Source of the DNA: Pseudoalteromonas luteoviolacea
Lineage (GTDB): Bacteria > Pseudomonadota > Gammaproteobacteria > Enterobacterales > Alteromonadaceae
Assembly: GCF_001696455.1 (NCBI RefSeq)
Contig: NZ_MAUJ01000017.1
Span: 1-64,000, forward strand
Direction: 5' to 3'
Length of the DNA stretch: 64,000 bases
A program made the position numbers and the translations under genes. Positions 47,901-56,587 of this stretch are shown one piece after another. Under the pieces are notes generated by a model. The model made no database searches and was not told the origin of the DNA. It saw only the letters and a list, made by a program, of their open reading frames with translations. Within the stretch, counting starts at the first letter, position 1, and every line of letters begins with the position of its first letter.

Positions 47901-50218
47901 TCGAGCAGTTCCCTACAAGTCAAAACAATTTTGTATTACCCAAAAAGCCAAGTATTTTGGGCGAAATAGCCAGTAAACGCATTAACGTTACTCCCGTAAC
48001 CCCCCTTGAGCTTAAGGCTACTCACGCAGTTACAACAAAATCAAATAGTATGCTGTCAGTGACGCTTGAAAGTAATCAAAATACAGACGTGCAACTTTGG
48101 CTCGTGAACGATGCGCTTTTTGATGTTAGCTACACCCGCGCCGAAGATGTTTCTTTTAAAGATTTATACAACGCGTATTTGTATGAGCTGCCTTTTAAGC
48201 CAGCCCACAACTTAAAAGAGTGGATGATTGAACCTGAACTCACTGAGCACTCCGAGATGCTCGCGCATTTTGCGTCCACGCATCATGACGTACAAATGCG
48301 AAGGCGGTTAGCTTCTATGCCTCCCTCTCAGTCTATGTCGCCTTTAGCCCAATCGGTATGGCTACCACCAATTACATTACAAGCGAAAAAGTCACGGACG
48401 ATAGACGTGCCGTTACCACAGTTAATTGGACGGTGGAAACTATTTGCACTTGGTGCAAACGAGACGAATCATGCAAGATATGAGGGGGATATAACGACTT
48501 CAGCCGAAATAGAATATAGCCTTTACGTACCACCTAAGGTTTTTAAAAACGACAAAGCGGTCATGAGAGTCGTTGCAACTAACCGCACAAACCGAGTATT
48601 ACAAGACCGGCTAGATATTTCTATAAACAACGGTGGCGCTAAAACATACAACATTGAGTTGCATGAACAACAAAGCTTCACACTCGATATACCGATCAAG
48701 ACTTCGGACATGGGTCACTACCAAATTGCGCTTAAAAGTGAGCAAGACAGGACACGAAACCAATTCGCAAACTACGAAGTTTTATTAGCCACATACCAAG
48801 ACCAACGCTCAGTAAAAATGGCTCCGAGCCAAACAACGCCGAACATTATGCTGCCCACCAATGAAAAAATATTAAAAAGCTATGCAATTCCAACTAATAC
48901 ACTCGCGCCTGATTGGTCGGGGCTTTTGAAGTACCACACTCGTTATCCGCATCAATGTTGGGAGCAAACACTATCTAGAACAGTCAGCCTCACCAATAAC
49001 CCAATGACTAAAGAAACGAACGTAGCTTTGCATAAGACTCTACATGCTAGCAATAAACACAATGCTCGAAATGATGGGTATAGCTACTTTCTAAACGCCA
49101 AAACAGACCCTTTTTTAACTGCTTATACGTTATTAGCAAATCAGTGGTTAAAAGACTCTGCCTATAAGTTCAATGTAGACAGAAGTTTAATCGACACGCA
49201 AGTCAATAAGCTCTCAGATACAAACCAAACTCAAATTGCTTATAAGTCTAAACTAACCCCCTATGCAAACGATTGGTTACTGTGGGCACTAGCAGAACAG
49301 GGAGAAATAAATTTAAAGGACGTTAAGAGGGTTAGGGCAAGAGGCGTTTTAGATAGCACAAGTAACTTGATTCAATTACTGGCGATGAAATCTGCGGGCG
49401 GTGATCAGACCCAAATTGAAAAAGCCTTAGAACGCATTTTGTCTGGCGGTTATCAAGACAGTAGTTATACATCTTTAAATTCTACTCAAGATAAGTGCTT
49501 GGCCGTTATGCTCACTGAACGCCAAAGCCTTAAAGACGACCTTGCCAAACAAGTGATAAGCAAACAAATTCAAGTTGGGCACTTCGGCAACACCTTAAAC
49601 GATGCACTGTGTACAAGAGCACTTAAAAATAGACCTGTCACAGAGGCTTTGCACGTAAACCTGCGCGCAGAAAACACTCACAATAAGGTGACCGAGTATA
49701 AAATACATACGAACCAAGTTGATGCGGGTTTTTATCTCAATATTGACTACGAAAAGCACTATATCAGCGATAAAGCGTCGTTCAATGGCGTTGGCATTTC
49801 AAAAAAGTTTCAAATAATGACCGACGGCGAGTGGAAAGACGTTTCTGAAAACGAGATTAAGGTTGGCCAACTGGTTAAAGTGCGGCTTTCTGCGTTTAGC
49901 CCAATTCCACGAACCCATGTCCTAATAACGGATACTCTGCCAAAGGGGCTTGTTGCCCTAAACCCTCTACACAGACAAAAACAATACACCAATTGGCTAG
50001 GAGAAAGTGCTGTAAACACCTTACCGCACATAAATGGCATGGGACAAATAGTCTGGCACCGATATCAGGTTTCGGATGGTGTCACATTATTCGAATACTT
50101 GGCTGAAGCAAGGTTTAATGGGGAATACGTATCACCAGCCGCGAACATAGAGCTTATGTATACGCCTGAGATAAACGGTAATTCAGACGCTGAAATGATA
50201 ACGATTCAAAGAAAATAG
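44975..50218 (+). CDS. alpha-2-macroglobulin-like protein with thioester motif
   Basis: 1747 residues with a signal peptide (about 1-19); no lipobox is evident. The thioester signature CWEQ is at 1328-1331, inside YHTRYPHQCWEQTLSR, the context seen in bacterial macroglobulins (E. coli YfhM has CLEQ). Before it lie many beta domains including MG-like repeats (VYTPNTPIHFTLLAKR near 560) and the A2M segment SPLAQSVWLPPITL near 1125. After it comes the helical thioester domain. The last 130 residues contain a DUF11-like strand pattern (AFSPIPRTHVLITDTLPKGL). Family members trap proteases covalently in the periplasm. No pbpC (PBP1C) gene adjoins; a vWA protein precedes instead. Confidence 0.9.
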   Translation: MFKITLLFILTLASFSAAAQPLAVTDVKFVEGNRHLNQILITFNQAIAKHGQVPTSAQINAIELDEKLKKQCRWRYQGLNKISCDTFVKTPAYIPTKLVVTKHFVGKGKQINNRFEHIWVNTRFPVGETKVNEYELSVTFTTPFEADQQAIAAILDVVRIKLDHSITKPLNTQLIRTNDTQTKLVFKFKEPINKLNIELVLPQGFKATEAHQATHSKTVLYRQKAYSDTPKFIGLFCEASHNDWTNKRFTSIENASKKSCPPENLAFAFTHALRSKHDLSTITATSLNSHPIKVTQKSQEDRFHFYSVNLKGDTQYQFDFSALTTTKGKHFENTDFLISYKTGKESTYWRTRDYLGKQFKSSESAILRLEHRNALDLKAQYFSATNATKLLNFLNTSNKQSLFTPIQINSANDNTLRHQHLPVAEHLDHASGVVIYNLTGQSSKSQSQSDTSFEDKSIALSASDFELKAFMGAGLYVSTTRFETGSPVQAKIKLVCPNMSKPASIGSTNDDGELSISHTSWLKFEGKSMQNCWLWATSKKSKAVLEIDQRPETKIVAKAVFSQPVYTPNTPIHFTLLAKRHSENGLKTLKNNLNITIHRFNNKLHTPIEIDATAISEHGLMQFELPEGLSETGVYWLEAQYNGSPTKVNGYFKVTEFIPPEVEFDWRHSDSATKLAPFTVQVTGKTFNGFAVQNFSGVLSHQYDHMYRAPDGWPANFEYSDRDELAANLRRAVKTELQSKDEVGELKLKLKPDLPLVQIRLNGTVISETGQSTFYRASIPYFSREHYIGTKQQNYQIDVIAVEPSGKQIQTQTHVNIVHEDGKATELCSGETPFSCKIPTGLSGKVTFKLVSGDNKFTWLRSHYVYPEQSDDELKTAPLEIQGKAQTEVGSEYELNITSNRAGEAFLFINAGEYKEINHIHLVEGSNSEQITISQRHMPGIKVHVFMPFSAQAQAELKSLHSDQLKLLFEKLKSQFEQFPTSQNNFVLPKKPSILGEIASKRINVTPVTPLELKATHAVTTKSNSMLSVTLESNQNTDVQLWLVNDALFDVSYTRAEDVSFKDLYNAYLYELPFKPAHNLKEWMIEPELTEHSEMLAHFASTHHDVQMRRRLASMPPSQSMSPLAQSVWLPPITLQAKKSRTIDVPLPQLIGRWKLFALGANETNHARYEGDITTSAEIEYSLYVPPKVFKNDKAVMRVVATNRTNRVLQDRLDISINNGGAKTYNIELHEQQSFTLDIPIKTSDMGHYQIALKSEQDRTRNQFANYEVLLATYQDQRSVKMAPSQTTPNIMLPTNEKILKSYAIPTNTLAPDWSGLLKYHTRYPHQCWEQTLSRTVSLTNNPMTKETNVALHKTLHASNKHNARNDGYSYFLNAKTDPFLTAYTLLANQWLKDSAYKFNVDRSLIDTQVNKLSDTNQTQIAYKSKLTPYANDWLLWALAEQGEINLKDVKRVRARGVLDSTSNLIQLLAMKSAGGDQTQIEKALERILSGGYQDSSYTSLNSTQDKCLAVMLTERQSLKDDLAKQVISKQIQVGHFGNTLNDALCTRALKNRPVTEALHVNLRAENTHNKVTEYKIHTNQVDAGFYLNIDYEKHYISDKASFNGVGISKKFQIMTDGEWKDVSENEIKVGQLVKVRLSAFSPIPRTHVLITDTLPKGLVALNPLHRQKQYTNWLGESAVNTLPHINGMGQIVWHRYQVSDGVTLFEYLAEARFNGEYVSPAANIELMYTPEINGNSDAEMITIQRK

Positions 50219-50674
50219 CGACCAATTAAAATATGCCCCCCATTCATAGGAGTTGATAAGCCACAGCAAAAGCACTATAACAGCACTTTTCCGAGATATA
50301 TTAAAAGTGTAATAATTTCAAAATGCGACTTTACAAAACGCGCTTAAAAGTGGTTAAAGTTAGAGTTAATGAATTTATTAATAACCGTATAATGACATAC
50401 CTATAAACATAAGTTACACGTTTCTCAGGATTATTGCCGTTTTAACTGCACATTACAAGCCAATAATACAGCTAAAGTATTTTTTAATACCTTAATCATT
50501 TTTTCTTGTAATTTTGATATAAAAACAATTATTTATCTTAAAATTAGAATGTTTTTAACTTGCTCGATTGCTGCGTTATTAAAAAACAGGTACAATATTG
50601 CGATAATTTAAAAAACTAACAGTCATAGTAATTTAGTATCTGTTACCGCTGCAATTTTAATTCAGGAATTTAAT
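50219..50674. other. intergenic, AT-rich
   Basis: About 455 bp of very AT-rich sequence between the macroglobulin gene and the secreted-protein/Rhs locus. No gene or strong hairpin seen. The drop in GC marks a likely boundary of the accessory locus. Confidence 0.5.
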
Positions 50675-51505
50675 ATGCGAAGTAGCCTATCGCTATTTTC
50701 TTTATGCGCTTTAGCTTCTTTTGGTGCTTTAGCGAATTCACCTTCTACAATAAAAACGATTGAGTTAAATGGTGACTTCGTTCGTTTTTCTTTGCATGCA
50801 GATAAATCTCACCCTTTACCGAGCTGTGTTTCAACTATCCCAGAGCTTAAAAATACATGGTCATTTTATTTAAATGATAGCCATGGTAAAGCGATGTACA
50901 CCATGTTGATGACCGCGGTTGCTAAGCAGCAAAAAATAACCGCAACCAGTGCGCTAAGCTGTAATGAACAAATTGAACTAGTATCAGGCATTGAGTTAGC
51001 AGTGAGTGCGCCTACTGATGTAACAGCGGATGCTGATGATGGCAAAGCCTATTTATATAAAAGTGACGGCTTCACTAAAGTAGGGCTAGTGCTTAATGGA
51101 ATACACACAGGGCGATTGCCAGGTGAGATGGTATCTTCACCTATTGGTTATACTGGTCAATTATTATATGTTCCTTTAGACAATCCAACGATTCTCAGAG
51201 AATATAGCTTAGGATTCAGCCAAAATATGACTTATTACCCAGACGCGTCATGCAAGTCAACGCCTTATATTCACGGATATAATCAATCAGATCAACTTAT
51301 AGGTGTTAATTATTACCAAAAAGAACACGAAGGATTAAACGGTTTTTATCGCGCAAACTTAAGTAAGTTAGGCTCGGCTGTCAGCAGTCAATGGTATTAT
51401 GTTGACGAAGGAGCATGCAAACCTACAGGGACGCCAAATCCTGCTTATGCATTAGAGCCTGCAATCCACCCAGTTTGCGGCAGCAGTTTATGTATTGTTA
51501 AATAA
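50675..51505 (+). CDS. secreted two-domain cysteine protein (paralogue A)
   Basis: 276 residues with a signal peptide (about 1-20, ending ALA). N-terminal domain (about 22-110): IKTIELNGDFVRFSL, then a Cys in LPSCVST, a Trp strand, KAMYTMLMTAVAKQQ and a second Cys in ALSCNEQ. C-terminal domain (about 125-276) opens YLYKSDGFTKVG and ends with CGSSLCIVK at the very C-terminus. The same two-domain plan occurs in the proteins at 54951 and 55794. I know no named family. First gene of the accessory locus. Confidence 0.75.
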   Translation: MRSSLSLFSLCALASFGALANSPSTIKTIELNGDFVRFSLHADKSHPLPSCVSTIPELKNTWSFYLNDSHGKAMYTMLMTAVAKQQKITATSALSCNEQIELVSGIELAVSAPTDVTADADDGKAYLYKSDGFTKVGLVLNGIHTGRLPGEMVSSPIGYTGQLLYVPLDNPTILREYSLGFSQNMTYYPDASCKSTPYIHGYNQSDQLIGVNYYQKEHEGLNGFYRANLSKLGSAVSSQWYYVDEGACKPTGTPNPAYALEPAIHPVCGSSLCIVK

Positions 51506-51531
51506 AGCGCCAATTTTGATTATAAGCAACA

Positions 51532-51558
51532 GCGAAGCAATAGAAGAAGTTGCTTCGC
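51532..51558. terminator. bidirectional terminator
   Basis: A 9-bp stem GCGAAGCAA/TTGCTTCGC with a 9-base loop between the convergent genes at 50675 and 51563. Confidence 0.75.
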
Positions 51559-51562
51559 CGTG

Positions 51563-51898
51563 TTATTTTATGCGAATACCAATAAGCCTTTCATAACCTT
51601 GAGTGTGTTCGCAATCTTGCCCTGATATTAATTCAACACTACTTTGCTCTGTTAAAGCCCCCAGTAAAGTTGCATAAAGCTTTTTACCTGCAGTGCTAGA
51701 GGTGTCTACAGCCCAGAGGTGCTGCTTACCTTGTTCAACACAGCTTAAAGAACCCGTTTGTTTTTTTGGTTGAACTTCAACTACAACGAGGTCTTTATCT
51801 AGTTTTACATGTGTTATAAGTGACGCTGCTTGTAAACTTGAACATGTAGCAAACAAGCCCAAGCCAATTATGGCCGATAATGTACGGTTAGCTTTCAT
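51563..51898 (-). CDS. secreted single-domain cysteine protein
   Basis: 111 residues with a signal peptide (about 1-24, ending LQAAS). The mature part is the N-terminal domain seen in paralogues A-C: VKLDKDLVVVEV, Cys in LSCVEQ, LWAVDTSSTAGKKLYATLLGALTEQ, Cys in QDCEH, then GYERLIGIRIK at the end. It is the only gene of the locus on the minus strand. Function unknown. Confidence 0.7.
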   Translation of the reverse strand: MKANRTLSAIIGLGLFATCSSLQAASLITHVKLDKDLVVVEVQPKKQTGSLSCVEQGKQHLWAVDTSSTAGKKLYATLLGALTEQSSVELISGQDCEHTQGYERLIGIRIK

Positions 51899-52061
51899 TT
51901 TTTAAGAGATATTTAACTAAAATTGTTATTTATCTGCATTATACCGCTTATATTAATTGTGTCGAGTTAATCTAATGGGTACAATTAGCTGTGGTTTAGT
52001 TTAATAGGATAAACACTGTCGCATAATTAACTGTAATGGCAGTGCAACTGTGGAAATAAAA

Positions 52062-52460
52062 ATGAAAAAATTAGCTAATATACTCTTTGCGTTAACCATA
52101 CTAGCCCCATTTCACGCATTTGCTCAAGTGGTTCAATGCGGCGATGCATACGTTGATTCTATTGCAATCGAAACAAACAGAGCCGATATGCCAATACTAA
52201 GCCGTACTTTGCTGATAAGCTTTAAAGATGCAAAAGGTGCGACTTATGTTTGTGGCGATACTGTTTATGGTTTTGTCTCCACTGCCGACTACCCGGTAGA
52301 ATTTAACGCCGTTATGTCATTGGCATTTATGGCAAAAGCAAATAACTTGCCTGTTCGTGTATTTATAAATACAAGCAATATAAAAGTACAACACTCTGCA
52401 AGAGAGTTATCTGCATTGCAGATCCAAAGTGATGTGCCTGGGTTTCATGACGTCAAGTAA
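52062..52460 (+). CDS. small secreted cysteine protein
   Basis: 132 residues from ATG 52062 with TGGAAATAAAA upstream (GTG 52050 is the frame limit). Signal peptide about 1-21 (ending HAFA). Cysteines lie in VVQCGD and YVCGD. The helix/strand pair NAVMSLAFMAKANNLPVRVFI has the same spacing as the helix and following strand of the neighbouring small proteins, so it may be a divergent relative. Forty-seven bp upstream of the fibronectin protein and probably co-transcribed. Confidence 0.65.
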   Translation: MKKLANILFALTILAPFHAFAQVVQCGDAYVDSIAIETNRADMPILSRTLLISFKDAKGATYVCGDTVYGFVSTADYPVEFNAVMSLAFMAKANNLPVRVFINTSNIKVQHSARELSALQIQSDVPGFHDVK

Positions 52461-52507
52461 ATGAAAATATGATTCAACTCTCACTTTAAACAACCTAAAG
52501 TACCTTT

Positions 52508-54241
52508 ATGATAAAAAAGTATTTATTGCTGAGCGGTTTAACACTGCTTGGTTTTTCGCCATTTAAAAGCTTGGCGAATGACTTATATCTACCGATTTTA
52601 ATTGATTACTATATGGATGATGCTCCTTCAATGCATCAAGGGTATATCAATCTGCCACACCGCAGTGATACAGGAGACTTTAGACTTGACTGGCGTGTAG
52701 AAGGGTATGAAAGTAACTATACGTTAGAACAAAGTGTAGATACGGGCATTGAATGGCAAGTTGTATATCAAGGAAATAATAATTATTTTGACGTGTCTAC
52801 ATCGCATTCAGCCACATATTATTATCGTGTTCGGGCGTGCCAAACAAAGTCGCTATGCACCCACTTTGTTTACTCCCGTTCTATTTTAGTCAATGCTTTA
52901 TCAGAAGCGCCAAAAAATATAGCTGCGACACAACAAGGCAGCCAGGTACAAGTAAGTTGGTCACCAACTAGCATAAACTCACTACAAAATATAAACCTTA
53001 AACCGATATCACGGTTTTTGAGCGCATTAACCGGTAAATCGACTGGTATCGAGTATGAAGTCTATGAAAGCACAAATAGTTCTGACTTTGTTTATTTAAG
53101 CAAAACTAATGAGCAGCAAATTCAACTGGCTAAACCTAATGATGCAACGACGCGTTATAAAGTACGAGCTTGCAGCCCAGAAAGTAGTCAATGTTCAAAG
53201 TATTCAAATGAGTCGAATGGTGTTGGCGGCATCCTTGCGCCACAAAATGTCAGTGCATTGCTCACTTTAAACCCCGATTCTACGCCAATATACCCAACAA
53301 GCAGTATTAAAGTGACTTGGTCGAAAGCCCCTTCAGATGCAGACAAGGTCTGGTATTCTGTTGAACGTTCTGTCAATTCTGGGACTTGGCAAGTAATAGA
53401 GCAAATTGACGGGCTTGAGTACATTGACTTAGCACCGGCCCAAGGCCAAGTGGCTTATCGGGTGCGCTCCTGTGACCCTACAAAATGCTACGAAGTGTCA
53501 AAAAGCACTTTGCCGATTGATGTACCTAGAAATACTAAATGTGACCAAGCTTTGGGACGCCTTGAAGTTTATCAAAGCAGCTCCGGCCTTTACATGAAAC
53601 GAGAATCTACACAGTTTCACTCTAAAGTGATACCTGGGGTATTAATGATCCCTTATGCATCTTATCCGATTGTAAAACAGCAATATTGGAAAATAACTCG
53701 AGTAGATAACGCAGAAGGTTATCAAGTCAACTCAGTTACCGATGGTGAGTTTGCCGCAGCGAATAAAGTAAAGCTTGAATCTCCACTTCAATGCAGTGTT
53801 AATTCAACCACAAACGAAGTTCGTATTGCGATACAAGCTGACACTAACTCTGCAATTACTTCATGGTCTGCTGCAATTACTACAGTTGATCCGTATGCAG
53901 ATAACTACTTTTCAATAAGTAATGCAATAGCCTTGATGTTAGATGGCAATACACTACGTTGGCCTTCAGTAGATAACGCCGCAAACTACATTTTGCAAGG
54001 TGCAAACTGCACTTCATGTAGTAGGGCTCCTGATGTTAATTGGCAAACAATTAGTACGTTTAGTAAGGCCATCCATTATTACCAAGTTACTTCTGGCGAG
54101 TACAAATCATTTCGTGTTAAAGCATGTTTTGAAAAAGGCCATTGTACGCCTTGGAGTAATATTGTGACCATTAAACCTAAAAAGCAGATCATTTTTATCC
54201 ATACAGATCTATTAGGTAACCCAGTTGTAGAGTCGCAATAA
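52508..54241 (+). CDS. secreted fibronectin-III-repeat protein with Rhs-like tail
   Basis: 577 residues with a signal peptide (about 1-23). It has about four fibronectin-III-like repeats. Their last strand carries a Cys pair in the pattern Y-R/K-V-R-A-C...C, for example YYRVRACQTKSLC, YKVRACSPESSQC, YRVRSCDPTKC and FRVKACFEKGHCTPWS. After the last repeat comes PKKQIIFIHTDLLGNPVVES plus one Gln, ending at the stop. HTDLLGNP resembles the HTDxLGSP motif of Rhs core domains. The same tail ends the protein at 56588. Likely a secreted or surface protein; exact role unknown. Confidence 0.75.
   Translation: MIKKYLLLSGLTLLGFSPFKSLANDLYLPILIDYYMDDAPSMHQGYINLPHRSDTGDFRLDWRVEGYESNYTLEQSVDTGIEWQVVYQGNNNYFDVSTSHSATYYYRVRACQTKSLCTHFVYSRSILVNALSEAPKNIAATQQGSQVQVSWSPTSINSLQNINLKPISRFLSALTGKSTGIEYEVYESTNSSDFVYLSKTNEQQIQLAKPNDATTRYKVRACSPESSQCSKYSNESNGVGGILAPQNVSALLTLNPDSTPIYPTSSIKVTWSKAPSDADKVWYSVERSVNSGTWQVIEQIDGLEYIDLAPAQGQVAYRVRSCDPTKCYEVSKSTLPIDVPRNTKCDQALGRLEVYQSSSGLYMKRESTQFHSKVIPGVLMIPYASYPIVKQQYWKITRVDNAEGYQVNSVTDGEFAAANKVKLESPLQCSVNSTTNEVRIAIQADTNSAITSWSAAITTVDPYADNYFSISNAIALMLDGNTLRWPSVDNAANYILQGANCTSCSRAPDVNWQTISTFSKAIHYYQVTSGEYKSFRVKACFEKGHCTPWSNIVTIKPKKQIIFIHTDLLGNPVVESQ
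54176..54241 (+). repeat. 66-bp direct repeat, copy 1 (HTDLLG tail)
   Basis: Encodes PKKQIIFIHTDLLGNPVVES, one Gln and the stop. It matches copy 2 at 59921-59986 at 61 of 66 positions. Four of the five differences are synonymous and the fifth is Ile to Val. Confidence 0.95.
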
Positions 54242-54248
54242 GCAAGCT

Positions 54249-54280
54249 GCAATGCCTCATGCGCAATAAAGAGGCATTGC
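54249..54280 (+). terminator. hairpin after the first fibronectin protein
   Basis: A perfect 10-bp stem GCAATGCCTC/GAGGCATTGC with a 12-base loop, followed by an A/T-rich stretch without a strict T run. A degenerate version of this sequence also follows the second fibronectin gene. Confidence 0.6.
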
Positions 54281-54521
54281 ACTATTTAAATAAAGAATAT
54301 GGCAGTTGCGCTAAAAATTACGACACTCCTATTTTGGGGTTAGGTAAATTGAGCCAAATTCGCCTTGTAACTATGAAGGTTTTAAAGTGAAAACGTGCGT
54401 ATCGTATACACTTTAATTTCTGTCAATATACGCTAAATAAGCTTACACATGCCGCAGTACGGTCTTTTAAATTTAAACCGAGCGTGGCAAAACAATTTAA
54501 TAAAGAGAGATTTCTTAGGAA

Positions 54522-54860
54522 ATGAAAAAACTAATGTTTATAGCTTCATTTATTACTAGTTTAAGCTGTTTTGGCAACGAAGTTACGTATTTTATAACTA
54601 ATGTGCAAATAAAAAACAATGCCGTTATTTTAAAAACCCATGCCAATCGCAGTAATCCAAACGTTGAGTGCATTAACGCTCAGCGATTAGATTCATGGGC
54701 AATCGATTTGACAAGTCAAGGCGGCGCAAACCTATTCAGTCTAATCTTAGGTGCATTTGAAAGTAACAGGCCTGTCATTTTGAAAGGTAAAAACACTTGC
54801 TTGCCAGAGGGTGATATTGAACTTCTAGATAAAGTAAAATTTAAAAGCAAACTTAATTAA
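54522..54860 (+). CDS. secreted single-domain cysteine protein
   Basis: 112 residues, with AGGAA just before the ATG and a signal peptide (about 1-18, SFITSLSCFG). Domain pattern as in its neighbours: VQIKNNAVILKT, Cys in VECINAQ, SWAIDLTSQGGANLFSLILG, Cys in NTCLPEG and a final LLDKVKFKS strand. About 280 bp after the first fibronectin gene, so it may begin a new transcript. Confidence 0.7.
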   Translation: MKKLMFIASFITSLSCFGNEVTYFITNVQIKNNAVILKTHANRSNPNVECINAQRLDSWAIDLTSQGGANLFSLILGAFESNRPVILKGKNTCLPEGDIELLDKVKFKSKLN

Positions 54861-54950
54861 TCATTTATACTTTTTATAATTAATACTTTTAACCTTATTA
54901 AAACCTTAAATAAAGTAGAATCATTTCTGACCTGTAAACTGAGATTTAAA

Positions 54951-55745
54951 ATGAAAATTAACAAACTATTCTCAGCTGTGCTGATTTTATCACTACCAGT
55001 TGCTTCCTATGCGACTTCTTCAGTATCACAGCTTGAAATACAAGGTGATACAGCCACATTTACCTTATCATCACCCAAAAAACATACACCTCCGAATTGC
55101 GTGAGCGCGAGCAATCAAGATAAATGGGCGATTAACCTAAATTCTTTACAAGGTCAGGCTATGTATAGCTTGTTAGTCACAGCGATATCAAAGGAAATGT
55201 TAGTAGAGGTAACAACGGCTGGGCGATGTGAAGCGCTACCAGATGTTGAACAAGTGGCGCATATTGCACTCAATGTTAGTAAGGTGACGCAAGTAAACAA
55301 TATACCAGCGCTTTATAAAAGTGATGGCGTCACTAAAATAGGAAACATCATAGGTACACCAGGACATAATTATATTTACTATGCGCCCATAGAAGGCGCT
55401 AAAGGAATAATGAAATATATATATGACGAGTCAAATACGCAGATATTCTCCTTAGACAAAGATTGCAAATCAAACAATTATGTTAGCGCTTACACTTACA
55501 ATACTTCATATATAAAGTATTTAGACTTATACATAAAAGCAAGCGACGCTTCTGTGCCTGAAAATAAATTAGGGGTACATGGAAGTGCTAAAGTTTATAA
55601 GTTAAAACCTATTTATGAGAATGACACGACAACTAATTATACATGTATTGATACCGGTCAGACAGCCAGCGCGCTAGCTAATGCGGTTAAAATTGAGCCA
55701 ACCCCACATTATTTATGTGGTGAACGCGGATGTATTATTAAATAA
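54951..55745 (+). CDS. secreted two-domain cysteine protein (paralogue B)
   Basis: 264 residues with a signal peptide (about 1-21). N-terminal domain: VSQLEIQGDTATFTLSS, PPNCVSAS, DKWAINLNSLQGQAMYSLLV and GRCEALPDVEQV. C-terminal domain opens ALYKSDGVTKIG and ends CGERGCIIK. It is a close tandem paralogue of the next gene: long stretches of the N-terminal domain are identical while the C-terminal domains have diverged strongly. Confidence 0.75.
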   Translation: MKINKLFSAVLILSLPVASYATSSVSQLEIQGDTATFTLSSPKKHTPPNCVSASNQDKWAINLNSLQGQAMYSLLVTAISKEMLVEVTTAGRCEALPDVEQVAHIALNVSKVTQVNNIPALYKSDGVTKIGNIIGTPGHNYIYYAPIEGAKGIMKYIYDESNTQIFSLDKDCKSNNYVSAYTYNTSYIKYLDLYIKASDASVPENKLGVHGSAKVYKLKPIYENDTTTNYTCIDTGQTASALANAVKIEPTPHYLCGERGCIIK

Positions 55746-55793
55746 AACACTTAATAAAATGAATAATAGGTTTATTAAACAGGGTTGTATGAT

Positions 55794-56567
55794 ATGCGAT
55801 TTTTAACTATTACACTTATAGGCTTTTTTACTGCTCATTTTGCAAGTGCAGCAGCAACTGTTTCAGAACTTAACGTACAAGGCGAGACAGCCACATTTAC
55901 CCTATCATCACCCAAAACACATACCCCTCCAAGTTGTGTGAGCGAAAGCAATCAAAATAAATGGGCGATTAATCTTAACTCATTGCAAGGGCAGGCTATG
56001 TATAGCTTATTGGTGACGGCCGTATCAAAAGAGCAAGCAATATCTGTTGAGTCGGCCTTGCGATGTGAATCACTTGCTGATGTTGAGCAAGTAAAAAGTA
56101 TATCACTGAGTATGAATTCGAGCGCACCACCTTCGGAAGGAGCTTGGCTGTATAAAGGCGATGGCATAACAAAGCTAGGCAAAGTTATTTCTTATAACAA
56201 CTTTGGTTACGCATATACGCCAAATAATGGCACGCAAACACCGCTTTTTTATGCACCTTCTATTGCAACATCAGGGGCAGGTTTATTGTATTTAGACTCT
56301 GAGTGTAAAACAGAGCCTTTTCTAGAACGTCATACGTATAATTACGTTGTTTTTTATCAACAATTTAATAGTTACTTAACCATTGCAAACACAAGTATTA
56401 CCGAGAATCGCATGCATGATTATGGTAATGCGCCAGTCTATAAGGATTGGGGGGGGCAAACAGGTTGTGTTAAAGAAAGTGCCTTAGCCTATCAATTTAG
56501 CACTGCGTATAAATTAGTAAAAACTGAACACGATTTGTGCGGCAAAACGCCTTGCTGGATAAAATAA
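55794..56567 (+). CDS. secreted two-domain cysteine protein (paralogue C)
   Basis: 257 residues. ATG 55794 is preferred (AGGG 9 bases upstream) over the in-frame TTG 55785. Signal peptide about 1-20 (ending FASA). It shares VSELNVQGETATFTLSS, KWAINLNSLQGQAMYSLLVT and CESLADVEQV with paralogue B, then WLYKGDGITKLG, ending CGKTPCWIK. The near-identical first domain and divergent second domain suggest duplication followed by selection for diversity in the second half. Confidence 0.75.
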   Translation: MRFLTITLIGFFTAHFASAAATVSELNVQGETATFTLSSPKTHTPPSCVSESNQNKWAINLNSLQGQAMYSLLVTAVSKEQAISVESALRCESLADVEQVKSISLSMNSSAPPSEGAWLYKGDGITKLGKVISYNNFGYAYTPNNGTQTPLFYAPSIATSGAGLLYLDSECKTEPFLERHTYNYVVFYQQFNSYLTIANTSITENRMHDYGNAPVYKDWGGQTGCVKESALAYQFSTAYKLVKTEHDLCGKTPCWIK

Positions 56568-56587
56568 TAAACGTTTAAGGGATGATT

